From contig JACSRE010000153.1 in NCBI GenBank assembly GCA_014879945.1, forward strand, positions 1 through 43,043: a stretch of DNA of 43,043 bases. Reading direction: 5' to 3'. Made by a program: the position numbers and the translations under genes. This document shows positions 9,800 through 17,109 of this stretch, one piece after another. Position 1 is the first letter of the stretch, and each line of letters starts with the position of its first letter. The stretch comes from Myxococcus sp. GTDB lineage: Bacteria; Myxococcota; Myxococcia; Myxococcales; Myxococcaceae. Under the pieces are notes generated by a model. It made no database searches. It was not told where the DNA came from and was given only the letters and a program-made list of their open reading frames with translations.

Positions 9800-10246
9800 C
9801 TGGGAGCCGCCGCCTTCGTCAACCCCCTCACCGCGCTGAGCATGGTCGAGACCATGCGCCTCGAAGGCCATACGGCCCTGGTGCACACCGCGGCGGCCTC
9901 CGCCCTGGGGCAGATGCTGGTGCGCCTGTGCCTGAAGGACGCAGTGCCCCTGGTGAACGTGGTGCGCAAACCGGAGCAGGCGGCGATGCTGCGCGAGCTG
10001 GGCGCGGTGCACGTCTGCGACAGCAGCGCGCCCGGGTTCGGCGAGGCGCTCACCGAGGCCGTCGAAGCCACCGGAGCGGAGGCTACCGCGGCGCTCAAGC
10101 GCCGGATCGCCGCCGAGCTCACCACCACCTTCGCGACCCACTTCGCCCGGGAGATCTCCCTCGCGCAGGCACTCGAACCCGAGGTGGTGGCCGTCTACGC
10201 GCAGCGCGCCACGGGCACCAAGTACCTCATGAACCCCAGCCGCTGA
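9800..10246 (+). pseudogene. Remnant of a zinc-type alcohol dehydrogenase/quinone reductase (MDR family)
   Basis: The open frame begins inside the Rossmann half of the family: LGAAAFVNPLTALSMVETM, then GHTALVHTAAASALGQM and NVVRKPEQAAMLRELGAVHV, all typical of the nucleotide-binding domain. The N-terminal GroES-like catalytic domain is missing; there is a stop at 9767-9769 in this frame and no related sequence further up. The text then jumps from TEAVEATGA directly to a C-terminal segment (LKRRIAAELTTTFATHF through YLMNPSR), so about 100 residues are missing internally, although the frame is kept. An ATG at 9842 would allow a 134-residue product, but it could not be a normal dehydrogenase. 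It is best read as a decaying gene. Confidence 0.8.
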
Positions 10247-10253
10247 GTGGGCG

Positions 10254-11693
10254 TCAGGCGCCGCCGCCGTCACAGACCGACGCCGTCAGGCAGACGTTCT
10301 CCATCGCCTGCGGGCCGGGCAATCGACAGCAGGCGCCGGCGCCGTACGCGCTGCACTCGCCGACGTCGGTGCAGGTGGCCGCGCAGAACGACTTGAACGG
10401 CCCGAAGACGAACCAGCACGTCGTGTTGGCGATGCACCCCGATGGCTCCATCGAGCAGTCGTCTCCGTGGCCGAGGGTGCCGCCGTCAGAGGGCCCAGCG
10501 TCGGAGCCGCCGTCCGAGCCTGCATCACCGCTCCCGGCGTCCGCGGCGCCGGCGTCGGCGGCTCCTGCGTCGCCTTCTCCCGCGTCGGCCACGCCAGCGT
10601 CCATCACGCCGCCGTCCGGCACGCCGGCGTCGAAGCGCCCCGCGTCGGCGCCGCCGTCGAGCCCCGCGTCCCACCCGACGCCGGCGTGAGGCCATGACCG
10701 CGGAGCGCCCGCGGCCAACGCACCACGCGCGAGCACGACACCGCGCCCCAGCGTCTGCACCAGGTCGCCACCGACGGCGACGAAGCCAGCGCGAGTCGAG
10801 ATGACGGCGTGCAGGCCGAGGTCGGTCACCGGTGCCGTCTGGCTCAACTGGTCGAGAGGCCCTTCGGCGAGGTAGCCGTCGAGGCCGACGATGACCGCCT
10901 GCCCCTGGGCGTTGACGGCGACGCCGTTGAGCAACTGGGGCGCGCCCGGCACCTCCACCGGGGCCCACTGTCCATCGACCCGACGCAACATCACCGGGCG
11001 CTGAAGGCCGCCCACCACCACGGTCTCGGTCGCGTTGCCGCTGATGGTGGTGAGCCGGTCGCTGCGCCTCGACGCCTCGAAGGTGAGCGCCTCGGGCGCG
11101 CCGTGGCCGATGAGCCCGCGCTCTCCCACGATGAACAGGTCGGACGCCGAGCGCCCCCACACCTTGAAGAGCGGCCGCGTGTCGGTGGCGGGCAACGCCG
11201 TCACCTCACTCCAGCCCCCGGCGGTGCGCCGCAGCACCACCGGCTTCGGCGCGCTGCTCGTCACCACGCCACCCACCGCGACGAGCGTCTCGGCCGACGG
11301 GCCGAAGACCCCGAAGAGCGTCGCGGCGCCGGCCTCGCGCTCCACCGTCCACCGGGTGCCATCGAAGTGCGTCACCACCCCAGCGGCGCCGACCGCGTAG
11401 ACGTCGTTGGCCGAGAAGCCGTGCACCCACCACAGCGCGCGCGTGGTGCCCGGGTCCATCTGCCACCAGCCGTCGGCGTCGTGCCGCAGCACCAGGGCGC
11501 GCGAGGCCGAGCCGCCCACCGCATACAGCACGCCGTCGTCCGACTCCCACGCCGACAGCAGCGCGCCGGGCAGCTCACGCTGCACCACGCGCCACGACGC
11601 GCCGCCATCGGTGCTCCCGCCATCGGGCGTCACCGGAGGCGCGGGGCAGGCCTGCAGCAGGACCAGCAGCGGGAGGGCGCAGCGACGAAGCAT
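10254..11693 (-). CDS. Predicted lipoprotein with propeller-like repeats, Asp/Ala/Gly linker and Cys-rich C-terminus
   Basis: 479 residues. The start chosen gives a short leader ending in LLQAC (Cys16), a good lipobox; the frame stays open to 12065 but would run antisense through the sigma-factor gene. Residues about 35-340 hold repeated motifs such as WVHGFSANDVYAVG, VWGRSASDLFIVGE and VVVGGLQ, spaced like blades of a beta-propeller. A long linker of DAG and DGG repeats (about 350-410) follows, then a final domain of about 70 residues with roughly ten cysteines, probably disulphide-bonded. It is divergently transcribed from the sigma factor at 11760, with only 66 bp between starts, so shared control is possible. 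Function unknown. Confidence 0.8.
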   Translation of the reverse strand: MLRRCALPLLVLLQACPAPPVTPDGGSTDGGASWRVVQRELPGALLSAWESDDGVLYAVGGSASRALVLRHDADGWWQMDPGTTRALWWVHGFSANDVYAVGAAGVVTHFDGTRWTVEREAGAATLFGVFGPSAETLVAVGGVVTSSAPKPVVLRRTAGGWSEVTALPATDTRPLFKVWGRSASDLFIVGERGLIGHGAPEALTFEASRRSDRLTTISGNATETVVVGGLQRPVMLRRVDGQWAPVEVPGAPQLLNGVAVNAQGQAVIVGLDGYLAEGPLDQLSQTAPVTDLGLHAVISTRAGFVAVGGDLVQTLGRGVVLARGALAAGAPRSWPHAGVGWDAGLDGGADAGRFDAGVPDGGVMDAGVADAGEGDAGAADAGAADAGSGDAGSDGGSDAGPSDGGTLGHGDDCSMEPSGCIANTTCWFVFGPFKSFCAATCTDVGECSAYGAGACCRLPGPQAMENVCLTASVCDGGGA

Positions 11694-11759
11694 CAGGCGC
11701 GCACCGTACCGCACCCGGGCCCGCGTGCCGGGGCGCCCCGGGTGTGCAACACGGTGCCC

Positions 11760-12749
11760 ATGGAACTCGCTTCGCCCGCCGGCTTCGAAGCCGCGGTCGC
11801 GCCGCATCGCCGCGCGCTGCTCGCCTACTGCTACCGCATGCTGGGCTCGTGGTCGGACGCCGAAGACGCCGTGCAGGAGGCGCTGGTGCGTGCCTGGAAG
11901 GGCCTGGCCGGCTTCGAGGGCCGCTCGCAGGTGCGGGCGTGGCTGTTTCAAATCGCCACCCGCACCTGCCTCGACCTCCTCGCGCAGCGAAAGCGGAGGC
12001 ACCTGCCCGACGAGGTGCACCCGCCCGCGAAGCCCGGCGACGCGCCCGCGCCAGACCCGCTCCACGACTACCTCGAGCCCGCGCCGCTGTCGGCGCTCGA
12101 CCTCGCGCCAGGGCCCGAGACGGTGGTGAGCCGACGAGAGAGCGTGGCGCTCGCCTTCATGGTGACGCTGCAGGCGCTCCCGGGCACGCAGCGGGCGGCG
12201 CTGGTGCTCAAAGACGTGCTGGGCTTCTCGGCCGAAGAGACGGCGCAGCAGCTCGACTCGAGCGTGCCGGCGGTCAACAGCCTGCTGCAGCGGGCGCGCG
12301 CGTCACTCGACGAGGCGTCACCGCGGTGGAAGCGCCGCGCCGGCGAAGCGAAGGAGCGCGAGCTGCTCGGCCGCTACCTGCGCGTGTGGGAGTCCTCCGA
12401 CGTCACCGGGCTGGTGTCGCTCCTGCGCGAAGACGCGACGCTGACGATGCCGCCGATGGCGCTGTGGTTTCAGGGCGCGCCTGCCATCAGGGGCTTCTAC
12501 GGCGCCGCGCTCTTCGCGCCGCAGGTCGACGCGCAGCGGTACCGGGCCGTGCCCGTCGAGGCCGCCGGCCACCTGGCGCTCGCCATCTCGTCTCGCCCGT
12601 CGCCTCAGGCCCCGTGGGCGCCCAGCGCGTTGCAGCTCATCGAAGCCGAGGGCGACCAGCTGGTGCACCTGGTGGCGTGGGTCGACCCGGCCCTCACCGC
12701 GCGCTTCCTCGAGCTGGGGCGGTCGCCAGCACTCGAGGAAGGAGCCTGA
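11760..12749 (+). CDS. ECF-like sigma-70 family factor with C-terminal SnoaL-like domain
   Basis: 329 residues. Region 2 (about 10-75) is clear: AYCYRMLGSWSDAEDAVQEA followed by WKGLAGFEGRSQVRAWLFQI and TCLDLL. Region 4 (about 135-190) contains LPGTQRAALVLKDVLGFSAE and a helix-turn-helix ending in SVPAVNSLLQRARASL. The remaining 130 residues (ELLGRYLRVWESSDV onward) look like the SnoaL-like fold found at the C-terminus of the large ECF sigma factors of the TIGR02960/SigG/SigJ type, where it tunes activity. Length fits that family. No anti-sigma gene is adjacent; the neighbour is the divergent lipoprotein at 10254-11693, a possible target or signal component (inference). Confidence 0.92.
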   Translation: MELASPAGFEAAVAPHRRALLAYCYRMLGSWSDAEDAVQEALVRAWKGLAGFEGRSQVRAWLFQIATRTCLDLLAQRKRRHLPDEVHPPAKPGDAPAPDPLHDYLEPAPLSALDLAPGPETVVSRRESVALAFMVTLQALPGTQRAALVLKDVLGFSAEETAQQLDSSVPAVNSLLQRARASLDEASPRWKRRAGEAKERELLGRYLRVWESSDVTGLVSLLREDATLTMPPMALWFQGAPAIRGFYGAALFAPQVDAQRYRAVPVEAAGHLALAISSRPSPQAPWAPSALQLIEAEGDQLVHLVAWVDPALTARFLELGRSPALEEGA

Positions 12750-12832
12750 GCGCCACCTCCCGGTGTTGACGGCGCAAGAGGTTCCACCCAGATACGCGCG
12801 TCGAAGGACCAGCCCAGGCTCGAGGTCGCGCG

Positions 12833-14200
12833 TCAGTGCGTGCTGGGCGGCTCGTCGTCGCGCTCGACCGGCTCGTCGCGGAACGCGCTGGGCAAGAGGT
12901 CGAACGGCATCACCTTCGCCAGCGCGATGAGCAGCAGAATGCCGCCGGGCGCGGTGAAGATGGCCAGCGCGGGAATGGCCTTGGCGACGTCGATGAGCTG
13001 CTCGCGCATGCGGCGCTTCTCGTCTTTTGACAGCGTCTGGCCCCGGGCCGCGCGCGCCAGGAGCACCGACAGCTCCCCCGTCTCGCGAATCTCCTGCCAG
13101 AGGCGGCGTGAGTTCTTCCGCACCTGGTGGGCGATGGAGTCAACCAGCTCTTCGCCCATCACCTCGGCGCCGCTCGAGAGGGTGAACACGTCCATCACGT
13201 TGCGGTGCTTCGCGTAGAACTCGGCCAGCTGCAGCTCGCTCTTCTTCACCTCGTCGGGCGTGAAGCCGAGCCGGGCGCCGAGCGAGGCCGTCCACGCCTG
13301 CTCCTGCGGGCTGCGGAACCCGTCGGCGATGCTCGCCAACAGCGTCTGGTCGATGAGGAAGCGCTTGAGGTCTCGGCTGCGAACGCCGGCCAACACCTTC
13401 TTCATCGAGGGCGGGCGCTCGAAGGCCTTGCGCGCGAACTCACGGGTCGAGTCGGCCAGCGGGTCGGGCAGGTGCAGGTCGTCGATCTGCCGGAGAATGG
13501 CGCGCCGCGCGGGGAAGCTGGGCTTCCGCTCCGCGCACACCAGCCCGATGAGCACCTGCACCAGCAGGGCCTTCTGCTGGTCCGCGAAGGCGTTGAGCCG
13601 CTCGATGCGCTCCCGGGGGAACCGGGCCCGCTGAAACCACGCGATGGTGAGCCGCCCCATCGAGGTGGCGTCGGCGAAGATGGCGCCGTTGTGCAGCACC
13701 AGCCCGTAGTACGGGTCAGCGGCGAGCGAGAGCGCGCGCTCCTCGAGGGCCGCCTCGACGCGGGCCCAGGCCTTCGCGGGGAGCGGCCAGACCTTGTGCA
13801 GCCGCTCGATGCGGCGGTGCACGTCTTCGGCGTCGTCCACGCGGTGGCTCCACGCCGCGAGCAGGCCCAGCAGCTGCTCGGCGCGCGGGCCCGGCGGGGC
13901 GTCGATGTGCACGGTGAGGTCGAGCGCGATGCGACAGCAGGTGCGCAGCACGGCGAGGAAGAGCTGCTCCTCGGGGCCCGAGGGGCGGGCGAGCGCGTTG
14001 GGCTTCACCGGCTCGGGGCCCGTCAACGACGGCGTGCCATACAGCAGGCCCGACTCACGCAAGATGCCGCGCAGGTAGCGCCGCGCACGGCCGGGCCCGG
14101 GCGGGAGCGTCACGGCGTGCCGGTACGATTGGCTGGTGACGTCGGGCGCGTGCTCCCGGACGACCTGCGTGACGACCTCTTTGAGCCACCCGCGCTGCAT
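12833..14200 (-). CDS. LETM1-like protein with TerB-like region
   Basis: 455 residues from the ATG at 14200. The last 80 residues match the LETM1-type signature: LSKDEKRRMREQLIDVAKAI, a hydrophobic stretch (IFTAPGGILLLIALAKVMPF) and DLLPSAF. Residues about 285-380 (DLKRFLIDQTLLASIADG and LGFTPDEV) resemble the TerB helical fold seen in several stress proteins. The first 270 residues are helical and unassigned. LETM1 in mitochondria is an inner-membrane protein involved in cation exchange and ribosome binding; the bacterial role is not established. It is divergent from the small gene at 14289. Confidence 0.75.
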   Translation of the reverse strand: MQRGWLKEVVTQVVREHAPDVTSQSYRHAVTLPPGPGRARRYLRGILRESGLLYGTPSLTGPEPVKPNALARPSGPEEQLFLAVLRTCCRIALDLTVHIDAPPGPRAEQLLGLLAAWSHRVDDAEDVHRRIERLHKVWPLPAKAWARVEAALEERALSLAADPYYGLVLHNGAIFADATSMGRLTIAWFQRARFPRERIERLNAFADQQKALLVQVLIGLVCAERKPSFPARRAILRQIDDLHLPDPLADSTREFARKAFERPPSMKKVLAGVRSRDLKRFLIDQTLLASIADGFRSPQEQAWTASLGARLGFTPDEVKKSELQLAEFYAKHRNVMDVFTLSSGAEVMGEELVDSIAHQVRKNSRRLWQEIRETGELSVLLARAARGQTLSKDEKRRMREQLIDVAKAIPALAIFTAPGGILLLIALAKVMPFDLLPSAFRDEPVERDDEPPSTH

Positions 14201-14288
14201 CGCGACGCGAGTAACAGGGAGCGCCTCGTGACGCCAACGGGCGCTGCATCGGCTGTGAAACGCGCCGCCGCCGTGGCACCGTGGGGCC

Positions 14289-14702
14289 ATGCCGGAGCGC
14301 CGTCGCCAGAACCGCCGCGTCAACCCCGCCGTGCCCGAGCCGCTGGAGCGGAAGCAGGAGCGCCGGGGCGGCGACCGCCGTGACTCGGTGCGGAGGAGGG
14401 CCTCGTTCGTGGTGGAGCACGGCACCTCGCGCCACCAGGTCGAAGGAGAGGTGGGCCTCGGTGGCGCGTCGTTCACCTTCGCCGCGAAGCTCGAAGAGCA
14501 GGCGGTCGTCATCGAGCTCGAGCTGGGGCGCAAGACGTTGCGGCTCCCGGGCGCGGTGGTCGGCGCGAAGCCCGGCCGCGACGGGCTCAGGCACGTGACG
14601 CTCGGTGAGCTCGACACGCGCTCGGAGCTGAGCCTCGCGAAGTGGCTCGACGGCGTCGACGACGAGGCCGGCTCGGGGGATCTTCCGCCGCCCAGGCGAT
14701 AG
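14289..14702 (+). CDS. Small PilZ-like protein with degenerate c-di-GMP motif
   Basis: 137 residues, strongly basic N-terminus (MPERRRQNRR and ERRGGDRRDSVRRR). The arrangement of an Arg-rich motif followed by a beta-rich domain (ASFVVEHGTS, VEGEVGLGGASF, TLRLPGAVVG) recalls PilZ domains, where RxxxR and (D/N)xSxxG bind cyclic di-GMP. The second motif is not intact here (VGLGGAS), so binding is doubtful. It sits 9 bp before the Uma2 gene. The assignment is tentative; it could be an unrelated small beta-barrel. Confidence 0.5.
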   Translation: MPERRRQNRRVNPAVPEPLERKQERRGGDRRDSVRRRASFVVEHGTSRHQVEGEVGLGGASFTFAAKLEEQAVVIELELGRKTLRLPGAVVGAKPGRDGLRHVTLGELDTRSELSLAKWLDGVDDEAGSGDLPPPRR

Positions 14703-14711
14703 ACTTCCGCC

Positions 14712-15273
14712 ATGACGACGGCCCGCCAGCTCCACTTCTCGTACGAAGACTACCTGCGGGCCCTCGACAGCAGCGCGCTGAAGCTCGAGTACTGCTCCGG
14801 AGTCATCTACGCCAAGGCCGGCGGCACGCTGGCCCATGCCGAGCTCTCCGCGGCCGCGATTCGAATTCTGGGCACGGCGCTGCTGGGGCGCTGCACGGTG
14901 CTGACGTCGGACGCCAAGGTGCGAGTCGAGAGCTCGGACTTCGCCGGCTTTCCGGACGCGACGGTCGTCTGCGGCGCGCGCCAGTCTTCACGAATCGACG
15001 CCAACGCGCTCATCAACCCGACCGTCATCGTCGAGGTGACCAGCCGCTCGACCGAGCAGTACGACCGGGGTGAGAAACTCGAGCACTACCAACGCCTGCC
15101 TTCGGTGAAGGCCGTCCTCTTCGTCTCTCACCGGGAGCGGCGCGTGACGGTGGTCGAGAGGCGAGCCCAGTGGGCCTCAGGTGGCCGCTGGCGAACGCGT
15201 CACGCTCGCCGAACCGGCGCTGAGCTTCCTGGTTGACGAGCTCTACGCCGGCATCACCCTGGACCCGAGCTGA
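14712..15273 (+). pseudogene. Uma2 family (DUF820) nuclease, frameshifted near its C-terminus
   Basis: The first 155 codons give a clear Uma2 protein of the PD-(D/E)xK superfamily: YEDYLRALD, LKLEYCSGVIYAKAGG, FPDATVVCG (Asp of the core), PTVIVEVTSRST (Glu-x-x core) and DRGEKLEHYQRLPSV. After RRAQWA at about 15176 the frame runs into Arg-rich text and stops at 15236. One frame over, from 15178, the expected ending is present: QVAAGERVTL, EPALSFLVDELYAGITL and stop at 15271-15273. One extra base (or two missing) at about 15177 restores a protein of about 187 residues, the normal length. It is a recent frameshift or a sequencing error. It is convergent with the retron RT, 34 bp away. Confidence 0.85.
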
Positions 15274-15307
15274 CGCACCCACGCATTGGCAGCAAGCGTG
15301 CAGGCCC

Positions 15308-16711
15308 TCACTGCGGGAGCTTCGCCACCTGCTCGAGCAGCTGGGCGCCCCGCTTCGGGTCGCTCATGAAGACCCACGCCGCCAGGCCCTGCAGGTGCGC
15401 GTGCGACTCGCCCTCACGGTACGGCTTGCCCTTCGCGCGGTTGTGAATGGCGGCGCGCAGCCTCCGCACCACGTCACGGGCCACGCGCGCCTTCGCCACC
15501 TGAGGGCCCGCCTCGTTGACGGTCAAGCCCGTCACCCGCTGGGCCGCGCCACGCCGCAGCACCTGCGTCTTCTTCGCGTGCAGCGCGAAGCCCTCGCTCT
15601 TCAAGATGTCCTTCGTCGTCTCGACGAGGATGCCGAGCGCGAGGCGCTTTCGCTCGGGCGTCTTCTTGAACGAGAACGTCAGGTCGTCGGCGTAGCGCGT
15701 GTACGTGCACCCCAGCGCGCGGGCCAGCGCCGACAGCCGCTGGTCGAGCCGCAGGCACAGCGCGTTGGTGATGGCCGGCGAGGTGGGAGCGCCCTGCGGC
15801 AACACGCGCGGGCCCGTCGCGACGTGCAGGGTCTGCTCGCGGAACTCGATCAACTGCCGCGGCGCCTCGGTGCACAGCAGCGCCAGGAGGGTGGCCACCT
15901 GCTCGGTGGCGCCGGCCTTGCGCAGCAGGCCCTTCACCCGCTTCCAGCTCACCGTGGGGAAGAAGTCCTTCACGTCGAGCTTCACCACCACGTCGGCGCC
16001 GACGTGGGCGAGCGCGTTCGTCAGCACGCTCCGCGCCGGGAGGAAGCCGTGGGCCGCCGCGTGCACCGGCAGCTTCTCGAAGTAGTGCTCGAGCGCCCAC
16101 CGCTGGAGCGCCTTCAGCTTCGGCAGCGGCGCGGTGATGGTGCGCTCACCGCCGCTGCGCTTGGGCACCTTCCACGAGTGGTAGTGCGTGCTGGTGGACA
16201 CCTCGCGGTGAAAGGTGAGCCAGCGCAGCTCCGACAGCGACAGGTCCATCGCGGCGGCGAGCTCGGTGGCCGTCTCCCACGGCGGCAGGCCGTTGCGCTC
16301 GGCCCGCGCGGCGCGGTCCTTGAGGTCGAAGTCGTCGGGGCCCTTCAGGTCGTCCCAGTGCACCGTGTTGCCGAGGAAGCCGACGGTGCCGAAGCGCCGC
16401 GCCTCGTTGGCCAGCGCCCGCAGCGCCTTGCGCTCGGCGCGCTCCGCCGTCTTCTTCTCCTTGAAGGTCTTCTTCTCGTCCTCCGACGCCGGCCCCGCGA
16501 CGTCGGGGTGGTGCCCGGCCTCGATGAGCTTCGCGCGCACCCAGCCGTCCACCCCGCCTTTGGCCTCAATCTCGAGCCAGCGCGCCTCGGCGGCGGTGCG
16601 CTGCCGCTCGCGCTCGGCCCGCTCGGCCGCGGTCAACTTCACCCGCGGTGGCGCGCGCGTCGTCAGCACCGGCGGCGCGGCGAAGACGTGGTCGTCGATT
16701 CGGTTGGTCAC
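15308..16711 (-). CDS. ret: Retron reverse transcriptase (Mx162/Sa163-like)
   Basis: 467 residues with a GTG start fixed by a strong RBS. It makes the branched RNA-DNA hybrid msDNA using the adjacent msr-msd RNA. RT motifs run in order: KRSGGERTITAP, VVVKLDVKDFF (catalytic Asp246), LPQGAPTSPAITNA and YADD at 340-343. Both retron hallmarks are present: NALAH at 232-236 (NAxxH) and VTG at 393-395, which reads the RNA. A charged N-terminal extension of about 180 residues precedes the RT fold, as in the long myxobacterial retron RTs (about 480 residues). The repeat a2 of the retron RNA ends 39 bp upstream. It is the last gene of the minus-strand block; upstream neighbours encode SWIM, HEAT/WD40 and WGR proteins. 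Confidence 0.95.
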   Translation of the reverse strand: MTNRIDDHVFAAPPVLTTRAPPRVKLTAAERAERERQRTAAEARWLEIEAKGGVDGWVRAKLIEAGHHPDVAGPASEDEKKTFKEKKTAERAERKALRALANEARRFGTVGFLGNTVHWDDLKGPDDFDLKDRAARAERNGLPPWETATELAAAMDLSLSELRWLTFHREVSTSTHYHSWKVPKRSGGERTITAPLPKLKALQRWALEHYFEKLPVHAAAHGFLPARSVLTNALAHVGADVVVKLDVKDFFPTVSWKRVKGLLRKAGATEQVATLLALLCTEAPRQLIEFREQTLHVATGPRVLPQGAPTSPAITNALCLRLDQRLSALARALGCTYTRYADDLTFSFKKTPERKRLALGILVETTKDILKSEGFALHAKKTQVLRRGAAQRVTGLTVNEAGPQVAKARVARDVVRRLRAAIHNRAKGKPYREGESHAHLQGLAAWVFMSDPKRGAQLLEQVAKLPQ

Positions 16712-16717
16712 GACTGC

Positions 16718-16723
16718 CCTCCT
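16718..16723 (-). promoter_or_regulatory. Ribosome binding site of the retron RT
   Basis: AGGAGG six bases before the GTG at 16711-16709. It decides the GTG start. Confidence 0.85.
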
Positions 16724-16750
16724 GCTCGACCCGCGTCGGTTCCCCTCGAG

Positions 16751-16777
16751 GTCACGTCAGTGAGTGGGGCGCCGAAA
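16751..16777 (-). repeat. Retron inverted repeat a2
   Basis: Pairs with a1 at 17003-17029 over 27 positions when read as RNA, five of them G-U wobbles. It marks the 3' end of the msd template; in other retrons the a1-a2 helix is needed for priming. Confidence 0.9.
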
Positions 16778-16801
16778 GCACCACCTTCTCTCCTGGGGCT
16801 C

Positions 16802-16928
16802 GGTAGCCTCACCGGCTCTCCCGGCAGAGGGGCATCCTCCGCGTGGGAGAAACTGCGTTCGCGCAGTTGTCTCAGCTCTCCCACGCGGAGGATGCCCCTC
16901 TGCCGAGGAGAGCCAAGAACAGGCTACC
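16802..16928 (-). other. msd: msd long hairpin
   Basis: A perfect 28-bp stem (16823-16850 with 16877-16904) is extended by 16814-16822 with 16905-16914 (one bulged base, 16906), and after a small internal loop by ggtagcct (16802-16809) with aggctacc (16921-16928). The tip has its own 7-bp stem, 16851-16857 with 16862-16868, closed by a TTCG loop. This is the stable stem of the msDNA. Confidence 0.95.
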
Positions 16929-16955
16929 TAGCGATGGATGTCGGACGATTCTCCA

Positions 16956-16974
16956 GAGCGGCGCAACGCCGCTC
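16956..16974 (-). other. msr: msr stem-loop
   Basis: Eight-bp perfect stem (GAGCGGCG with CGCCGCTC) around a three-base loop, inside the part of the retron transcript that remains RNA. Stem-loops here are the usual RT recognition elements of retron msr. Confidence 0.85.
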
Positions 16975-17002
16975 CTGCGCACTGAAGCGCGAAGGCTGAA
17001 GA

Positions 17003-17029
17003 TCTCGACACCCCGCTCATTGACGTGAC
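17003..17029 (-). repeat. Retron inverted repeat a1
   Basis: 5' partner of a2. The outer 19 positions (17029-17011) contain two G-U pairs; the inner eight contain three. The first guanosine after it, at 16996, is the predicted branch site. Confidence 0.9.
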
Positions 17030-17061
17030 GTTCGGTTGGTCGCTGTGGGTCGCTCCTTGAA

Positions 17062-17091
17062 GGGACCGCCGTTCTAAAACGACGGCGGCCC
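17062..17091 (-). other. Hairpin between the SWIM gene and the retron RNA
   Basis: GGG, CCGCCGT and its complement ACGGCGG, CCC form a 10-bp stem with one bulged base and a 9-base AT-rich loop. There is no following T-run on either strand, so it is not a classical terminator. It could limit read-through or protect the upstream message. Confidence 0.4.
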
Positions 17092-17109
17092 GGTGAGTGA
17101 AGTCTTTCT

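Larger units (their letters stand above)
16751..17029 (-). ncRNA. msr-msd: Retron msr-msd RNA
   Basis: The minus strand between the SWIM gene and the RT has complete retron RNA architecture: repeat a1 (17029-17003), msr (about 17002-16915, with stem-loops at 16990-16977 and 16974-16956), msd (about 16930-16778, a very long hairpin) and repeat a2 (16777-16751), then the RT. The first G after a1 lies at 16996 in the context CAGC, a good candidate for the 2'-5' branching guanosine. The msDNA would carry the plus-strand sequence from about 16778 to about 16930-16935, some 155-160 nt, close to the 162-163 nt of Mx162 and Sa163. The exact branch point and both DNA ends are inferred. Confidence 0.93.

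Noticed and set aside
16751-17029. Inverted repeats as ends of a small transposable element
   Set aside because: No target-site duplication, no transposase inside, and G-U wobbles plus the RT downstream explain them as retron a1/a2.
17062-17091. Intrinsic terminator before the retron
   Set aside because: A good hairpin but no T-run after it on either strand; kept only as a hairpin.
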